NCBI GenBank assembly: GCA_036508135.1
Contig: DATCHW010000230.1
Coordinates: 1-64,000 of the forward strand
From: DATCHW01 sp036508135
GTDB lineage: Bacteria; Bacteroidota; Ignavibacteria; Tepidaquicellales; Tepidaquicellaceae
Length of the DNA stretch: 64,000 nucleotides
Reading direction: 5' to 3'
Shown: positions 7,894-16,540 of the stretch, piece by piece
Layout of the letters: the number at the start of each line of letters is the position of its first letter
Position numbering within the stretch: the stretch's first letter is position 1
The notes under the pieces: model-generated
Told to the model about the DNA's origin: nothing
Database searches by the model: none
Seen by the model: only the letters and a program-made list of their open reading frames with translations
Position numbers and translations under genes: made by a program

Positions 7894-9099
7894 CTATTTC
7901 ACAAGCACTAATTTTTTTGTGTCGCTGAAATTGTCTCCGTTCGATGAAGTCACGTTGATAGTATAAAAATAAACTCCTGAATTGAGAGAACTTCCGTTGA
8001 AGTTGACAGAATACACTCCGGATCCAAGTGTTTCATTTACAAGAATCCTCACTTCACGTCCCAAAATATCAAATATCGATAATTTCACAAATCCGATCTT
8101 CGGTAAAATAAAACTAATCGTGGTAGAAGGGTTGAAAGGATTTGGATAATTTTGTTTCAGAGCATATTCCTTTAATTCAATATTTTCTTCTGATTTTACA
8201 ATCAGCGGGGCATCCTGCATTATCAATCTTATCGGGCTTGTATAACTGCCGTGAGGATTGACGGTATTTGCACCGCTTGGCCATATTCCATCTGCATCAA
8301 TATTGTAGTTGAGTATTGCGCCTGTCAAAATACTATAAGAGTTAATTCTCCTTAAACCTCCGGACAATTGATTTGGCAAAATGCTTCCCCATCTTCCGTT
8401 GAAACCATTTACACTGTCTTTATAATACGATACGAGAGACGGCATAGAGACAGTATCAATCCCGTCACTTTCAACAAATACCATCGAAAGAGGCTTACCT
8501 GTGTTGCTGATATTATCATACAACGAAATAATATTTTTGGGCAATGCTAATGAAATACCATAAATTCCTGTGGCTCCAAGGATATTTGAAGGGTCAGTGC
8601 TGAAACCAAGCACAAGTATTGAGTCATTAAGGGCGAGTCTGTACTTGACAGTTCCGCTGCCCATACTATCAATTGTTATGGTTGGCATTATATAATTTCC
8701 TGCTGTGAACCTTGTATTACCTGTATGTACAAATCCAAACCATCCCGTATATGTACCGGAAGCATCTGTATATAATGAATCATAACCCGCCGGATTAGTT
8801 AAACTCGGACTTGAAGTGTATCTGAAATTCGATCCATTTATTAAGATTGGATTTCCTGCTCCGGAATTCGTACCTCCGAGATCTGTGTATCTGCAAATCT
8901 GTGTATAATACCTGTATTTTGTATTCGGCTGAAGATTTGTTATCTGTGCTCTGAATATATATGGCAGCCTCGTCGAAGTACCTGAGCATACAAATTGCGG
9001 GGATAGAACACTGATGAAATTACTCTGTGTCATCTGTTGAGATAATACGGAGTCAAATGAAAATACTAAAACTGCAAGAAGCAAAATTATTTTTTTCAT
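7894..9099 (-). CDS. Secreted protein with T9SS type A sorting domain
   Basis: A 401-residue exported protein with a signal peptide (MKKIILLLAVLVFSFDSVLS, cut before QQ). The middle (about 22-300) is beta-rich, with no catalytic motif I recognise. The last 85 residues are a type IX secretion sorting domain: KQNYPNPFNPSTTISF, then VKLSIFDILGREV, then SGVYFYTINV, ending in KKLVLVK. The tail should route the protein through the T9SS pore to the surface, where it is removed. The rest resembles surface proteins of Ignavibacteria-like genomes. Its 5' side is a fragment of another sorting-domain gene on the same strand. Confidence 0.85.
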   Translation of the reverse strand: MKKIILLLAVLVFSFDSVLSQQMTQSNFISVLSPQFVCSGTSTRLPYIFRAQITNLQPNTKYRYYTQICRYTDLGGTNSGAGNPILINGSNFRYTSSPSLTNPAGYDSLYTDASGTYTGWFGFVHTGNTRFTAGNYIMPTITIDSMGSGTVKYRLALNDSILVLGFSTDPSNILGATGIYGISLALPKNIISLYDNISNTGKPLSMVFVESDGIDTVSMPSLVSYYKDSVNGFNGRWGSILPNQLSGGLRRINSYSILTGAILNYNIDADGIWPSGANTVNPHGSYTSPIRLIMQDAPLIVKSEENIELKEYALKQNYPNPFNPSTTISFILPKIGFVKLSIFDILGREVRILVNETLGSGVYSVNFNGSSLNSGVYFYTINVTSSNGDNFSDTKKLVLVK

Positions 9100-9164
9100 A
9101 GTTTTATAAAGTTAATGGTGATTTAATTTCATTTAATTATTTTAGAATGTTAATCATTAATTTT

Positions 9165-9362
9165 TTATTTTACAAGTAACATTTTTTTAACGGTATTATA
9201 ATCACCGGCTTCTAATTTGTAAAAATATACTCCTCCTGAATAATTTGAACCATTAAAATTAATCTCATAAATTCCGGGAGATTGAATTTGATTTACGAGA
9301 GTTTCAATTCTCCTCCCAAGAATATCAAAAACAGAAATTTTTACACTGATGATTGACAGGTC
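9165..9362 (-). pseudogene. Fragment of a T9SS sorting-domain gene (C-terminal end only)
   Basis: On the minus strand the frame ending with TAA at 9165-9167 encodes about 60 residues of a sorting domain: VKISVFDILGRRIETLVN, then INFNGSNYSGGVYFYKLEAG, then KKMLLVK. The similarity starts abruptly near 9345-9362, exactly where the plus-strand vWA gene begins, and a stop (TGA, 9390-9392 complement) lies just upstream in this frame. The missing part would hold the whole body of the protein and the YPNPFNP motif. It is a gene remnant at a rearrangement or assembly joint, not a functional gene. Confidence 0.8.
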
Positions 9363-10596
9363 GGGAAGTATGTCGGGTATAAAGATGGATCAGGCAAAAC
9401 AAGCCGCTACATTCATTGTTCAGAATCTGAATGAAGGAGATAAGTTCAATTTGGTTGATTTCGATGATGTTGTATCTGCCTACAGAACTACTCACGTTCC
9501 TTATACTAATCCAACGAGAGATTCTGCTTTGCTTTATATTAATTCCCTTTATGCAAGAAACCTTACGAGTATATCAGGTGCATTTGGATTAGCTGTTCCA
9601 CAGTTTAATACTGCAAATGACAGCACGGCAAACATTATTATTTTTTTAACAGACGGAAACCCAACTGCAGGAATAACAAATACAACTCAGTTACTTCAAT
9701 ATGTTCATAGTTTGATTACTACAACAGAGTCGCATATTTATCTTTATGTTTTTGGAATTGGTTCAGATGTGAATACTCAGTTACTAACTCCGTTAAGTTC
9801 ACAGAATAATGGTTTAACAGAGTATCTTGGCAATGATGAAATATATTCGAGAATTTCCAATTTTTATTTAAAAATAAGAAATCCGGTTCTTTTAAGTCCG
9901 ACGATATCGTTCAATCCTGCGAATGTTATTCAGGTTTATCCAAGCCCTTTACCGAATTTATACAAGGGACAGCAAATGATAGTTTCGGGAAGATATTTAC
10001 AACCAGGTCCAGTGCTTGTTACACTTAGCGGAAAATCCTTTAATCATGATGTATCATATCAATATACTTTTAATAGAATTGATTCTGCCAATGCCGGATA
10101 TCAGTTTCTGACAAAGATTTGGGCTAAACAAAAAATAGAGAATTTGTTAATTCAATATTATGCATTAGATCCAAATTCGTCGGAAGCACAGGCAATAAAA
10201 GCACAGATAATCTGGTTAAGCATTAACTATGGTGTGATTTGTCCGTTCACTCAATTTAAGGGGGGAATTACATATATAAATACGGAAAAAGAACAAGTGT
10301 ACGATTTTGCCGGGAACTATAAACTTGTGGGCAATTATCCAAATCCTTTCAATCCAACAACAACAATAAGATTTATCGTTAAAAAAGCGATGTTCAAAGG
10401 AATTCATATAAGGATATATAATATATTAGGTAAATTAATTGATGATATTCCTGTACAAATAACAGACAAAGGAATATACGAAGTGCTTTGGAACAGCGAA
10501 TCAGCAGGAAGAAATTCTTTTTCTTCGGGAATTTATTTTTATGTAATTGACTTCGGAGATAAAATACTCAAATGGAAGATGCTGTTATTGAAATAA
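9349..10596 (+). CDS. vWA-domain protein with T9SS sorting domain, 5' end missing
   Basis: The 415-residue frame opens directly at the metal-site motif of a von Willebrand A domain (MIDRSGSMSG; DxSGS is the MIDAS), followed by the usual QAKQAATFIVQNLNEGDKFN and FLTDGNPTAG. Family proteins normally carry a signal peptide and often a VIT domain before this point; all of that is absent, and the upstream bases belong to a minus-strand gene fragment. Near the C-terminus are NYPNPFNPTTTIRF and SSGIYFYVIDF, ending in KMLLLK, a sorting domain. Without a signal peptide it cannot be exported as it stands, so it is probably a truncated gene. Confidence 0.75.
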   Translation: MIDRSGSMSGIKMDQAKQAATFIVQNLNEGDKFNLVDFDDVVSAYRTTHVPYTNPTRDSALLYINSLYARNLTSISGAFGLAVPQFNTANDSTANIIIFLTDGNPTAGITNTTQLLQYVHSLITTTESHIYLYVFGIGSDVNTQLLTPLSSQNNGLTEYLGNDEIYSRISNFYLKIRNPVLLSPTISFNPANVIQVYPSPLPNLYKGQQMIVSGRYLQPGPVLVTLSGKSFNHDVSYQYTFNRIDSANAGYQFLTKIWAKQKIENLLIQYYALDPNSSEAQAIKAQIIWLSINYGVICPFTQFKGGITYINTEKEQVYDFAGNYKLVGNYPNPFNPTTTIRFIVKKAMFKGIHIRIYNILGKLIDDIPVQITDKGIYEVLWNSESAGRNSFSSGIYFYVIDFGDKILKWKMLLLK

Positions 10597-10650
10597 TAAA
10601 GATTTGATATTGAATCGGAGTTAATAATAATAAGAGTAAAAGGTATTTCC

Positions 10651-10681
10651 AAAAAAGCAGGTGCTTTGCACCTGCTTTTTT
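10651..10681 (+). terminator. Rho-independent terminator after vWA gene
   Basis: AAAAAAGCAGGTGC (10651-10664), a three-base TTT loop, then the full complement (10668-10681) gives a 14-bp stem ending in seven or more T. The A and T tracts would let it work on both strands, so it could also serve the opposing ABC gene. Confidence 0.9.
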
Positions 10682-10768
10682 TCAGAAGAAAAGTATTTTA
10701 ATCACTCCGGATATAATTCCCCGCCGCTTGAGGGGGGAGTTTCATTATTAATTATAAATTAATAATTA

Positions 10769-11419
10769 TTAATTGTTCTTGAAGTCTTCAATATTAATTT
10801 TTTCTTCGCAGAGGATTGTGTCTTCAATTTCATTGGTCGCAATTATAAGTATTCCATTTTCTCTTTGCCTGTTAGCAAATTTATATACGACATCTATTCC
10901 TTCGTTATCGAGGTTTGTGCGGGGTTCATCAAGCAGAAGAAGGAGAGGTTCATTTATTACCGCAAAGGCAAGTTTTAATCTTTGTCTCATTCCTGAAGAA
11001 TAATTCTTCATAAAGTCATTCCTGCGTGGATATAAATTTACTTCTTCAAGTATGAATTTTATTTTCTCTTCGAGTGACGTCTTACTGATTTTATTCCGGA
11101 ACTTCAGTGTATAAAAAAACTCAAGATTCTCGTAACCTGTTAGTTCATCATAAAGATTAAGATAAGAGGATAAAAATCCAGTAATTTGAAAAAAATTTTC
11201 TCTGGGGATTTCCTTTTCATTAATTCTGATAATATAACTGCCCATTGATTCTTTGATTACGTTTGCAAGTATTTTAACAAGAGTAGATTTTCCTGAACCG
11301 TTTTTACCGGTCACAACTAATGAAGATTTGTTTGCAAGTTTTAAAGAAAGGTTTCTGAAAATTATTTTATCTTCGTACTTCTTTCCCAGATTATCGCAGG
11401 TAAGTTCAATCTTATCCAT
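10769..11419 (-). CDS. ABC transporter ATP-binding protein, CcmA-like
   Basis: A 216-residue ATPase subunit with Walker A GKNGSGKST (about 38-46), Q-loop region near ITGFLSSYLNLYDELT, signature SSGMRQRL (about 138-145) and Walker B LLLLLDEP. The short length and the LYDELTGYENLEFF stretch resemble CcmA, the ATPase for haem export in cytochrome c maturation, but no CcmB or CcmC is present in this window, so a general ABC-2 export role is equally possible. Its start overlaps the thioesterase gene by 8 nt, so both are translated from one message. It would sit on the inner face of the membrane. Confidence 0.8.
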   Translation of the reverse strand: MDKIELTCDNLGKKYEDKIIFRNLSLKLANKSSLVVTGKNGSGKSTLVKILANVIKESMGSYIIRINEKEIPRENFFQITGFLSSYLNLYDELTGYENLEFFYTLKFRNKISKTSLEEKIKFILEEVNLYPRRNDFMKNYSSGMRQRLKLAFAVINEPLLLLLDEPRTNLDNEGIDVVYKFANRQRENGILIIATNEIEDTILCEEKINIEDFKNN

Positions 11420-11897
11420 TCTTCTTTTCGGATTCCAGTTTTAATCTGTGCTCGCGTCTGTGTAGTGCTTGTTCAAATCTCCTTATTTCATCAGGTGTTT
11501 CCGGTTTGATTTCCGGAACTTCAACCGGCTTGCCTGTTGCCTGATATATGCTCACAAAAGTAAGGTATGCACTGTTCGAATGAGTTATTGTACCTGTCTT
11601 GATATCTTCAACTTCAACTTTAACGCCCACTTCCATTGATGTCCTGAAAGCCCTGTTGACAGATGCTTTTAGTCTCACAATATCTGCAATTCTAATAGGG
11701 TGATGGAAAGATATATTATCCACGCTCGCCGTTACAGCTATGTTATTGCAATGTCTTGCTGCGGCTAGTGCGGCTGCAATATCAATAAAATGCATTAATC
11801 TGCCTCCCATAAGATTACCGAGTATATTAGTATCGTTAGGCTGTATCAGCTCTATCATATCTGTTTGTGATTCCTTGACGGTTTTTACGGGTCTCAT
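11412..11897 (-). CDS. Acyl-CoA thioesterase (hot-dog fold)
   Basis: A 161-residue single hot-dog domain of the BACH/YciA-type acyl-CoA hydrolase group. NDTNILGNLMGGRLMHFIDIAAA contains the Asn-Gly-Gly-Asp type active-site region at the start of the long central helix, followed by VDNISFHHPIRIADIVRLKASVNR, the CoA-facing strand. It would cleave acyl-CoA to free acid and CoA in the cytosol. It starts 5 nt after bamD and overlaps the ABC gene, so the three form an operon. The C-terminal 35 residues are highly charged (RRFEQALHRREHRLKLE). Confidence 0.85.
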   Translation of the reverse strand: MRPVKTVKESQTDMIELIQPNDTNILGNLMGGRLMHFIDIAAALAAARHCNNIAVTASVDNISFHHPIRIADIVRLKASVNRAFRTSMEVGVKVEVEDIKTGTITHSNSAYLTFVSIYQATGKPVEVPEIKPETPDEIRRFEQALHRREHRLKLESEKKNG

Positions 11898-11902
11898 ATT
11901 TC

Positions 11903-12694
11903 TTAAGGCAATGAATTTTTAATGAGCATCACTCTTTCGAGATATTCACTCGTCGCAAATTTTTTGCTAAATCTGTCTATTTCACTTCTCGCATTATCAT
12001 ACTTCTTCCTGTTTACAAGACACATAATTTTCATATAAAGAGCATCATCTGCATAATCACTGTCAAAATAAATGTCCAGTACATTATCATAATAAACAAT
12101 TGCAGATCTGTAGTTCTCTAAATCGTAATACAATTGTCCGGTTTTGTAATCTTTCAAAGCCAGTTTATTGCGCAGCTCTTTAATTTTGTTCTCTGCATCT
12201 GTGACATTAGGGTCTTTAGGGTAAAGTTCAAGGAAATCCAATAATCCTCCGATTGCATAGTAAGTATATGTCTGGTCTAAATTGTACGCCGGTGATAGAT
12301 TATAGTAGCACATTGCGAGCTGATACCTTGCACTTGAAATAAGTTCGCTTGTAGGATAATTCTTGCTCATATAATCAAATTCGTATGCAGAGAGTATATA
12401 TTCTTTTCTTTTATAATAACACATCGCAAGATAATACTGCGATTTATCTATTATTTTTGTGCCTGAAAATTTGACTTTAATATAAGAGAAGTCATCAATC
12501 GCCTGAAGATAGTCGGCTTTGTCATAGTTTTTTTTTGCAACTCTAAAAGCTTCTTCAGGATCTTCCGTCTTAATATCAGTTTTATCCGAAGAACCGCAAG
12601 ACTGAAAATAAACAGATGCAGTTAATATCAGAAAAATCTGAAAAATAAAAATTAAATTCTTTTGTCTCAAAATGCTAATTAATCTGTTTCTCAA
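11903..12694 (-). CDS. bamD: BamD-like outer-membrane assembly lipoprotein
   Basis: A 263-residue lipoprotein with a signal sequence and lipobox ending at C33 (SVYFQSC), followed by a short linker and TPR repeats (about 45-260): AFRVAKKNYDKADYLQAIDDF, QYYLAMCYYKRKEYILSAYEFD and ARYQLAMCYYNLSPAYNLDQ are typical of BamD, the partner of BamA that inserts barrel proteins in the outer membrane. YDLENYRSAIVYYDNVLDIY starts a later repeat. It would be lipid-anchored on the periplasmic face of the outer membrane. It lies between an exported protein and the thioesterase, with 5 nt to the latter. BamA is not in the window. Confidence 0.88.
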   Translation of the reverse strand: MRNRLISILRQKNLIFIFQIFLILTASVYFQSCGSSDKTDIKTEDPEEAFRVAKKNYDKADYLQAIDDFSYIKVKFSGTKIIDKSQYYLAMCYYKRKEYILSAYEFDYMSKNYPTSELISSARYQLAMCYYNLSPAYNLDQTYTYYAIGGLLDFLELYPKDPNVTDAENKIKELRNKLALKDYKTGQLYYDLENYRSAIVYYDNVLDIYFDSDYADDALYMKIMCLVNRKKYDNARSEIDRFSKKFATSEYLERVMLIKNSLP

Positions 12695-12724
12695 AATAAA
12701 ATTTTATTGAAATATCTTGTAAAA

Positions 12725-13363
12725 TTATTTACTCCTTATAATAAAAAAAAGAACAATCGCTACGGCTGATGTGATCACAACAATTCCCGGAATAAGCAGT
12801 TTTTGCAGGAGTGTCTGCCCGGGCAATTCACCTTTTGTGAAATCATAGACGCTCATCTCTGCTTCATTCAGTCTGTCATATCCGATCTCATCGCTGTATG
12901 TCTCTTTCAGTACATCAGAAAAAATCTTTTCATTCCTTGCACGCTCGGTTATATCATAATTTATTGTTAAAACTAAATTACGTATAACTTTTTTATTCAG
13001 AAATATATCTGAGTTAGAATCTTTGTATGTAATTCCCGGCTCGATTTTTTTGATGTCTAAAAAATAATCTGCAGTCGTAGAATCTCCGGTTGTGATTTTA
13101 TAATCACCTAAATATCTTCTGATTCCGTTAATAAAAAAATCTTTTTTTTGTTCAGAACTGCTGATCCTGAAGTTATAAAATTTATCCTTTCCGTAAATTA
13201 CAAGTTTATCCTCTATTGTTCTTAAGTTTTTCTTAAGTTCGTTTTCGAAAATCTCTTCGTTCGATAATGGTCTTATCTGATCTATGATCTGGGCATTTAA
13301 TAATTTAAACGGTAGAATAAAAGAACAAAATAATAATATATATAAAATCTTTTTGAACGGCAT
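12725..13363 (-). CDS. Exported protein with C-terminal membrane helix, unknown function
   Basis: I do not recognise this 212-residue protein. It has a signal peptide (MPFKKILYILLFCSFILPFKLLNA), a mixed alpha/beta domain (about 30-160) rich in Lys and Asp, and one membrane helix near the end (about 187-208, LLIPGIVVITSAVAIVLFFII) followed by RSK. The likely topology is a periplasmic domain with a C-terminal inner-membrane anchor. It sits 30 nt before bamD and 11 nt after glutamate dehydrogenase on the same strand, so it may share a message with the envelope genes. Confidence 0.7.
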   Translation of the reverse strand: MPFKKILYILLFCSFILPFKLLNAQIIDQIRPLSNEEIFENELKKNLRTIEDKLVIYGKDKFYNFRISSSEQKKDFFINGIRRYLGDYKITTGDSTTADYFLDIKKIEPGITYKDSNSDIFLNKKVIRNLVLTINYDITERARNEKIFSDVLKETYSDEIGYDRLNEAEMSVYDFTKGELPGQTLLQKLLIPGIVVITSAVAIVLFFIIRSK

Positions 13364-13374
13364 TTCAAAGAATA

Positions 13375-14661
13375 TTAACCGTAAATTCCTCTCAGCTTCA
13401 ATACCTGAGATACTTTGTCAATTGCATAGATATACGCACCGAGTCTCATCGTTGTTTTATAATGAGAAGCCGATTTATAGACGTTTTCAAAAGCTTCGTT
13501 CATCATTCTGGTAAGCCTGTTATTGATGTCCGCTTCGTCCCAGAAATATCCGAGTCTGTCCTGCACCCATTCAAAATATGATACAATCACACCGCCCGAA
13601 TTTGCAAGTATATCAGGCACAACCATAACTCCTTTTTCTTTCAATATCTCATCAGCGTCTGATGCAGTCGGTCCATTAGCCCCTTCTATAATAAATCTTG
13701 CTTTTATTCTGCCGGCATTCTGAGCAGTTATCTGGTCTTCTTTTGCTGCAGGAACAAGTATGTCGCAATCAGCTTCAAGAAGTTCTTCATTGGTAATAGG
13801 AATTCCGAATGGTCCGTCTTTTAAAATTTTATGATGTCCAACATAGTCAATCGCTTTTTCTATATCAATACCGTCTTTATTATAGAACCCTCCTGATACG
13901 TCGCTGATAGCAACTATTTTTACACCCTTTTTCATTAAAAGTTTCGCACTGATTGACCCGACATTTCCGAATCCCTGTATAGCAGCGGTGGTCAGTTCAG
14001 GATCGATTCCTTTCTTTTCAAGCGCAGCAAGTGTGGCTATCATAACGCCTCTGCCGGTTGCTTCTTTTCTTCCTCTTGAGCCGCCCATTACAATTGGTTT
14101 TCCGGTTACAACACCCGTCACAGTCATTCTCTGATGCATACTGTAAGTATCCATTATCCATGCCATCACCTGCTCATTCGTATTCATATCCGGAGCAGGG
14201 ATATCAATATCAGGACCAAAAATCTCAAGCATATTCGATGTATATCTTCGGGTAATTTTTTCAAGTTCTGCCATTGAAAGATTCTGAGGGTCGCATTTAA
14301 CAGCACCTTTTGCTCCGCCGAATGGAATATTTGCAATAGCACATTTCCACGTCATCCAGGAAGCCAATGCTTTTACTTCATCAATATCTACATCAGGAGA
14401 ATACCTGATTCCGCCTTTTGATGGTCCTAAAACGTTATTATGAATTACCCGGTATCCTTCAAAAACTTCAAGCTTACCTGTATCCATCATCACAGGAATA
14501 GATACAATAACTTGTTTTACCGGCTGTTTAAGGTAATTATAAAGACCTTGGTCAAGGTTATACATTTCTGCTGCCTTATCAAATCTTGCAAGCATCGATT
14601 CAAAAGGATGACTTTCTCCCTTAAAATAATAAGGTGCAGGTTCTTTATAGATTTCAGACAT
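13375..14661 (-). CDS. gdhA: Glutamate dehydrogenase (Glu/Leu/Phe/Val dehydrogenase)
   Basis: A 428-residue, full-length enzyme that interconverts glutamate with 2-oxoglutarate and ammonia. The substrate domain has GGIRYSPDVDIDEVKALA, K106 in WMTWKCAIANIPFGGAKG and the catalytic K118. The Rossmann domain has GFGNVGSISAKLL (about 220) and the late GANGPT stretch. The coenzyme (NAD or NADP) cannot be decided with confidence. Start ATG at 14661 has 161 bp of upstream DNA before the end of the TPR gene, room for its own promoter. It is first in the minus-strand series that runs down to the ABC gene. Confidence 0.95.
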   Translation of the reverse strand: MSEIYKEPAPYYFKGESHPFESMLARFDKAAEMYNLDQGLYNYLKQPVKQVIVSIPVMMDTGKLEVFEGYRVIHNNVLGPSKGGIRYSPDVDIDEVKALASWMTWKCAIANIPFGGAKGAVKCDPQNLSMAELEKITRRYTSNMLEIFGPDIDIPAPDMNTNEQVMAWIMDTYSMHQRMTVTGVVTGKPIVMGGSRGRKEATGRGVMIATLAALEKKGIDPELTTAAIQGFGNVGSISAKLLMKKGVKIVAISDVSGGFYNKDGIDIEKAIDYVGHHKILKDGPFGIPITNEELLEADCDILVPAAKEDQITAQNAGRIKARFIIEGANGPTASDADEILKEKGVMVVPDILANSGGVIVSYFEWVQDRLGYFWDEADINNRLTRMMNEAFENVYKSASHYKTTMRLGAYIYAIDKVSQVLKLRGIYG

Positions 14662-14822
14662 TGAAAAACCATTTATTTGTCAAAAATTTATTGACAAATA
14701 AATTAATATTTGCTTTCAGTATTATCAAGTGTATTTGAAATAAGAAAAATCAAAGTTTATCACATCTGCCCATATTAAACACCTGTGGAAGTTCATACAT
14801 CATTATTCCACATCACTATTCG

Positions 14823-15656
14823 TCACTTCTTTTTCTTTGCTTTTGCTTCATCAAGATAAGATTTAACATACGGTTCAAGCCCCGGATTAAGTGTTAATCC
14901 GAATTCAATATCTTTTATTGCTTCATCGTAGTTCTCGAGATATAAATAAGAAATTCCTCTCCTGCAAAATGCTTCAGCATTATTCGGATTCAACTTAAGC
15001 GCCTTGTTATACTCAATTATTGCCTCTTTGTATTTTTTCATCTCTTTGTATAGTCCGCCTCGAGTATTATAAACTGCAGGGTCATTCGGAGATAATTCCA
15101 CCGCTTTATTTATATCCATTAATGCCTTCAGTGTGTCTCCGAGATAATAATAAATTGAACCTCTGTTTCGATATGCTTCTGAATAATCCGGATTTATCTC
15201 CAATGCTTTATTGATATTTTGGAAAGCAAGTTCTTCATTATTCATTTGCATATAAACAGAACCAAGCGAACTGTAAGCGTTCGCATCCTCAGGGTTAAGT
15301 TCAATTGCTTTGTTAAAATCGTTTATTGCTTCGTCAAGCTTTTGCATCAGCGTAAAAACAACCCCGCGGCTTGAATATGCCTTTGAATTATCAGGGGATA
15401 TCTTTATCGCAGTGTTCAAGCTCTCGATAGCATCATTAAGATAATTCAGTAGCATTTCAAGATTTCCTTTTAATAAAAGACCCTTTACACTATCAGGACT
15501 TGAGTTTACATAACTCTTCGCATAAGGATATGCCTCGGTGTAATTTCTTTGGTTGAATAATTCCAGTGATTTATTGTAATTTTCTTCGTTATCATTTTGA
15601 GAAAATAATTCGGCTCTTAATGATAGCAAAAGTAATACTAAAAATAGTTTTTTCAT
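14823..15656 (-). CDS. Exported TPR repeat protein
   Basis: A 277-residue protein with a short signal peptide (MKKLFLVLLLLSLRAELFS, cut before QN) and seven or so TPR units of 34 residues with the usual W/L-G-Y-A-F-A-P pattern, ending each unit in NPDN, NPED or NPDY. The tail is lysine-rich (DEAKAKKKK). It is a scaffold for protein binding in the periplasm or at the outer membrane. A similar exported TPR protein is encoded at 40769, so the genome carries several. No enzyme motif is present. Confidence 0.85.
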   Translation of the reverse strand: MKKLFLVLLLLSLRAELFSQNDNEENYNKSLELFNQRNYTEAYPYAKSYVNSSPDSVKGLLLKGNLEMLLNYLNDAIESLNTAIKISPDNSKAYSSRGVVFTLMQKLDEAINDFNKAIELNPEDANAYSSLGSVYMQMNNEELAFQNINKALEINPDYSEAYRNRGSIYYYLGDTLKALMDINKAVELSPNDPAVYNTRGGLYKEMKKYKEAIIEYNKALKLNPNNAEAFCRRGISYLYLENYDEAIKDIEFGLTLNPGLEPYVKSYLDEAKAKKKK

Positions 15657-15834
15657 TTATCGCTGAGTTAATTTATTTTCAAATTAATCAATCGCTTTCC
15701 CAGATTAAATATAAAAATCTTTGATAAACAAACAAATACAGGATTCGGTGATTTTAAGCAGCAGATATCCCGATTTTATTCTAAATTGAATATGAAAGCT
15801 AAATAATTTATTTTAATTAAAATAATATACAATT

Positions 15835-16506
15835 ATGAAAAACAAAATCATTCTTTTGCTGATGACAGTGTTTGCATTATCGGCATTTTCTTTTTCTTGC
15901 AACAAAGAACAAAAACCCGATCAGAACCAAATTAACCAGCCTCAGGAGCAATTTGTAGATAAGGAGAAGCAATTAAGGGAAAAAGAAGAACTATTAAAAA
16001 TCAAAGAGGAGAGCCTTAATGCACGTGAGCAGGCAATCTTGAAGAAAGAACAGGAACTCGGGATAAGCAGTGCCCAAACTACCGACTCTGCGAAAACAGA
16101 GGTAAAAGATTCTACAAAAATTAAAAAAGAAAAAGATAAAAATACGAAAAAGGAAAAAGAGCTTAACAAGCAGACCGATAATCCCAAAGAAACCATTTCA
16201 ACTTACGTTGAATATCTTAAGCGTGGAATATCCGATCCGGGTAAGTATAACGATAATATGAAAAAAGCAAATGCACTTTGGGAAAATGACAGGTTAAATA
16301 CTCTGAAATCGAGTTATAAAAACACAACGAAAATTGTAGTCATCAGTGAACCTACTATTCTCACCAATAAAGGCAATAAAGCTTCTGTGAAAATGAAGAT
16401 AAAAAAATCGGATAAGGATAAAGAAACGGAAATGACAGTTACATATTATCTTGTAGCCGATAAAAACGGTAAATGGAAAATAAAAAGTAATACAATCGAA
16501 AAATAA
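15835..16506 (+). CDS. Lipoprotein with charged coiled coil and DUF4878-like domain
   Basis: A 223-residue lipoprotein; the signal ends with lipobox FSFSC (C22). Residues about 35-115 form a highly charged coiled coil (KEKQLREKEELLKIKEESLNA region) and a KKEK-rich linker. The C-terminal 110 residues (ETISTYVEYLKRG through YLVADKNGKWKI) look like a small NTF2-like/DUF4878 domain of unknown role. It would be anchored to the membrane with the domain held away by the coil. It lies 34 nt before sucD on the same strand but is functionally unlike it. The start codon has no clear Shine-Dalgarno sequence. Confidence 0.75.
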   Translation: MKNKIILLLMTVFALSAFSFSCNKEQKPDQNQINQPQEQFVDKEKQLREKEELLKIKEESLNAREQAILKKEQELGISSAQTTDSAKTEVKDSTKIKKEKDKNTKKEKELNKQTDNPKETISTYVEYLKRGISDPGKYNDNMKKANALWENDRLNTLKSSYKNTTKIVVISEPTILTNKGNKASVKMKIKKSDKDKETEMTVTYYLVADKNGKWKIKSNTIEK

Positions 16507-16540
16507 TAATATAATTTTAAATTAAAATATTAATTCAGGT

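Noticed and set aside
10769..11419. Naming the ATPase ccmA
   Set aside because: CcmB/CcmC partners are absent and the gene is embedded with a thioesterase and bamD, so only CcmA-like is supported.
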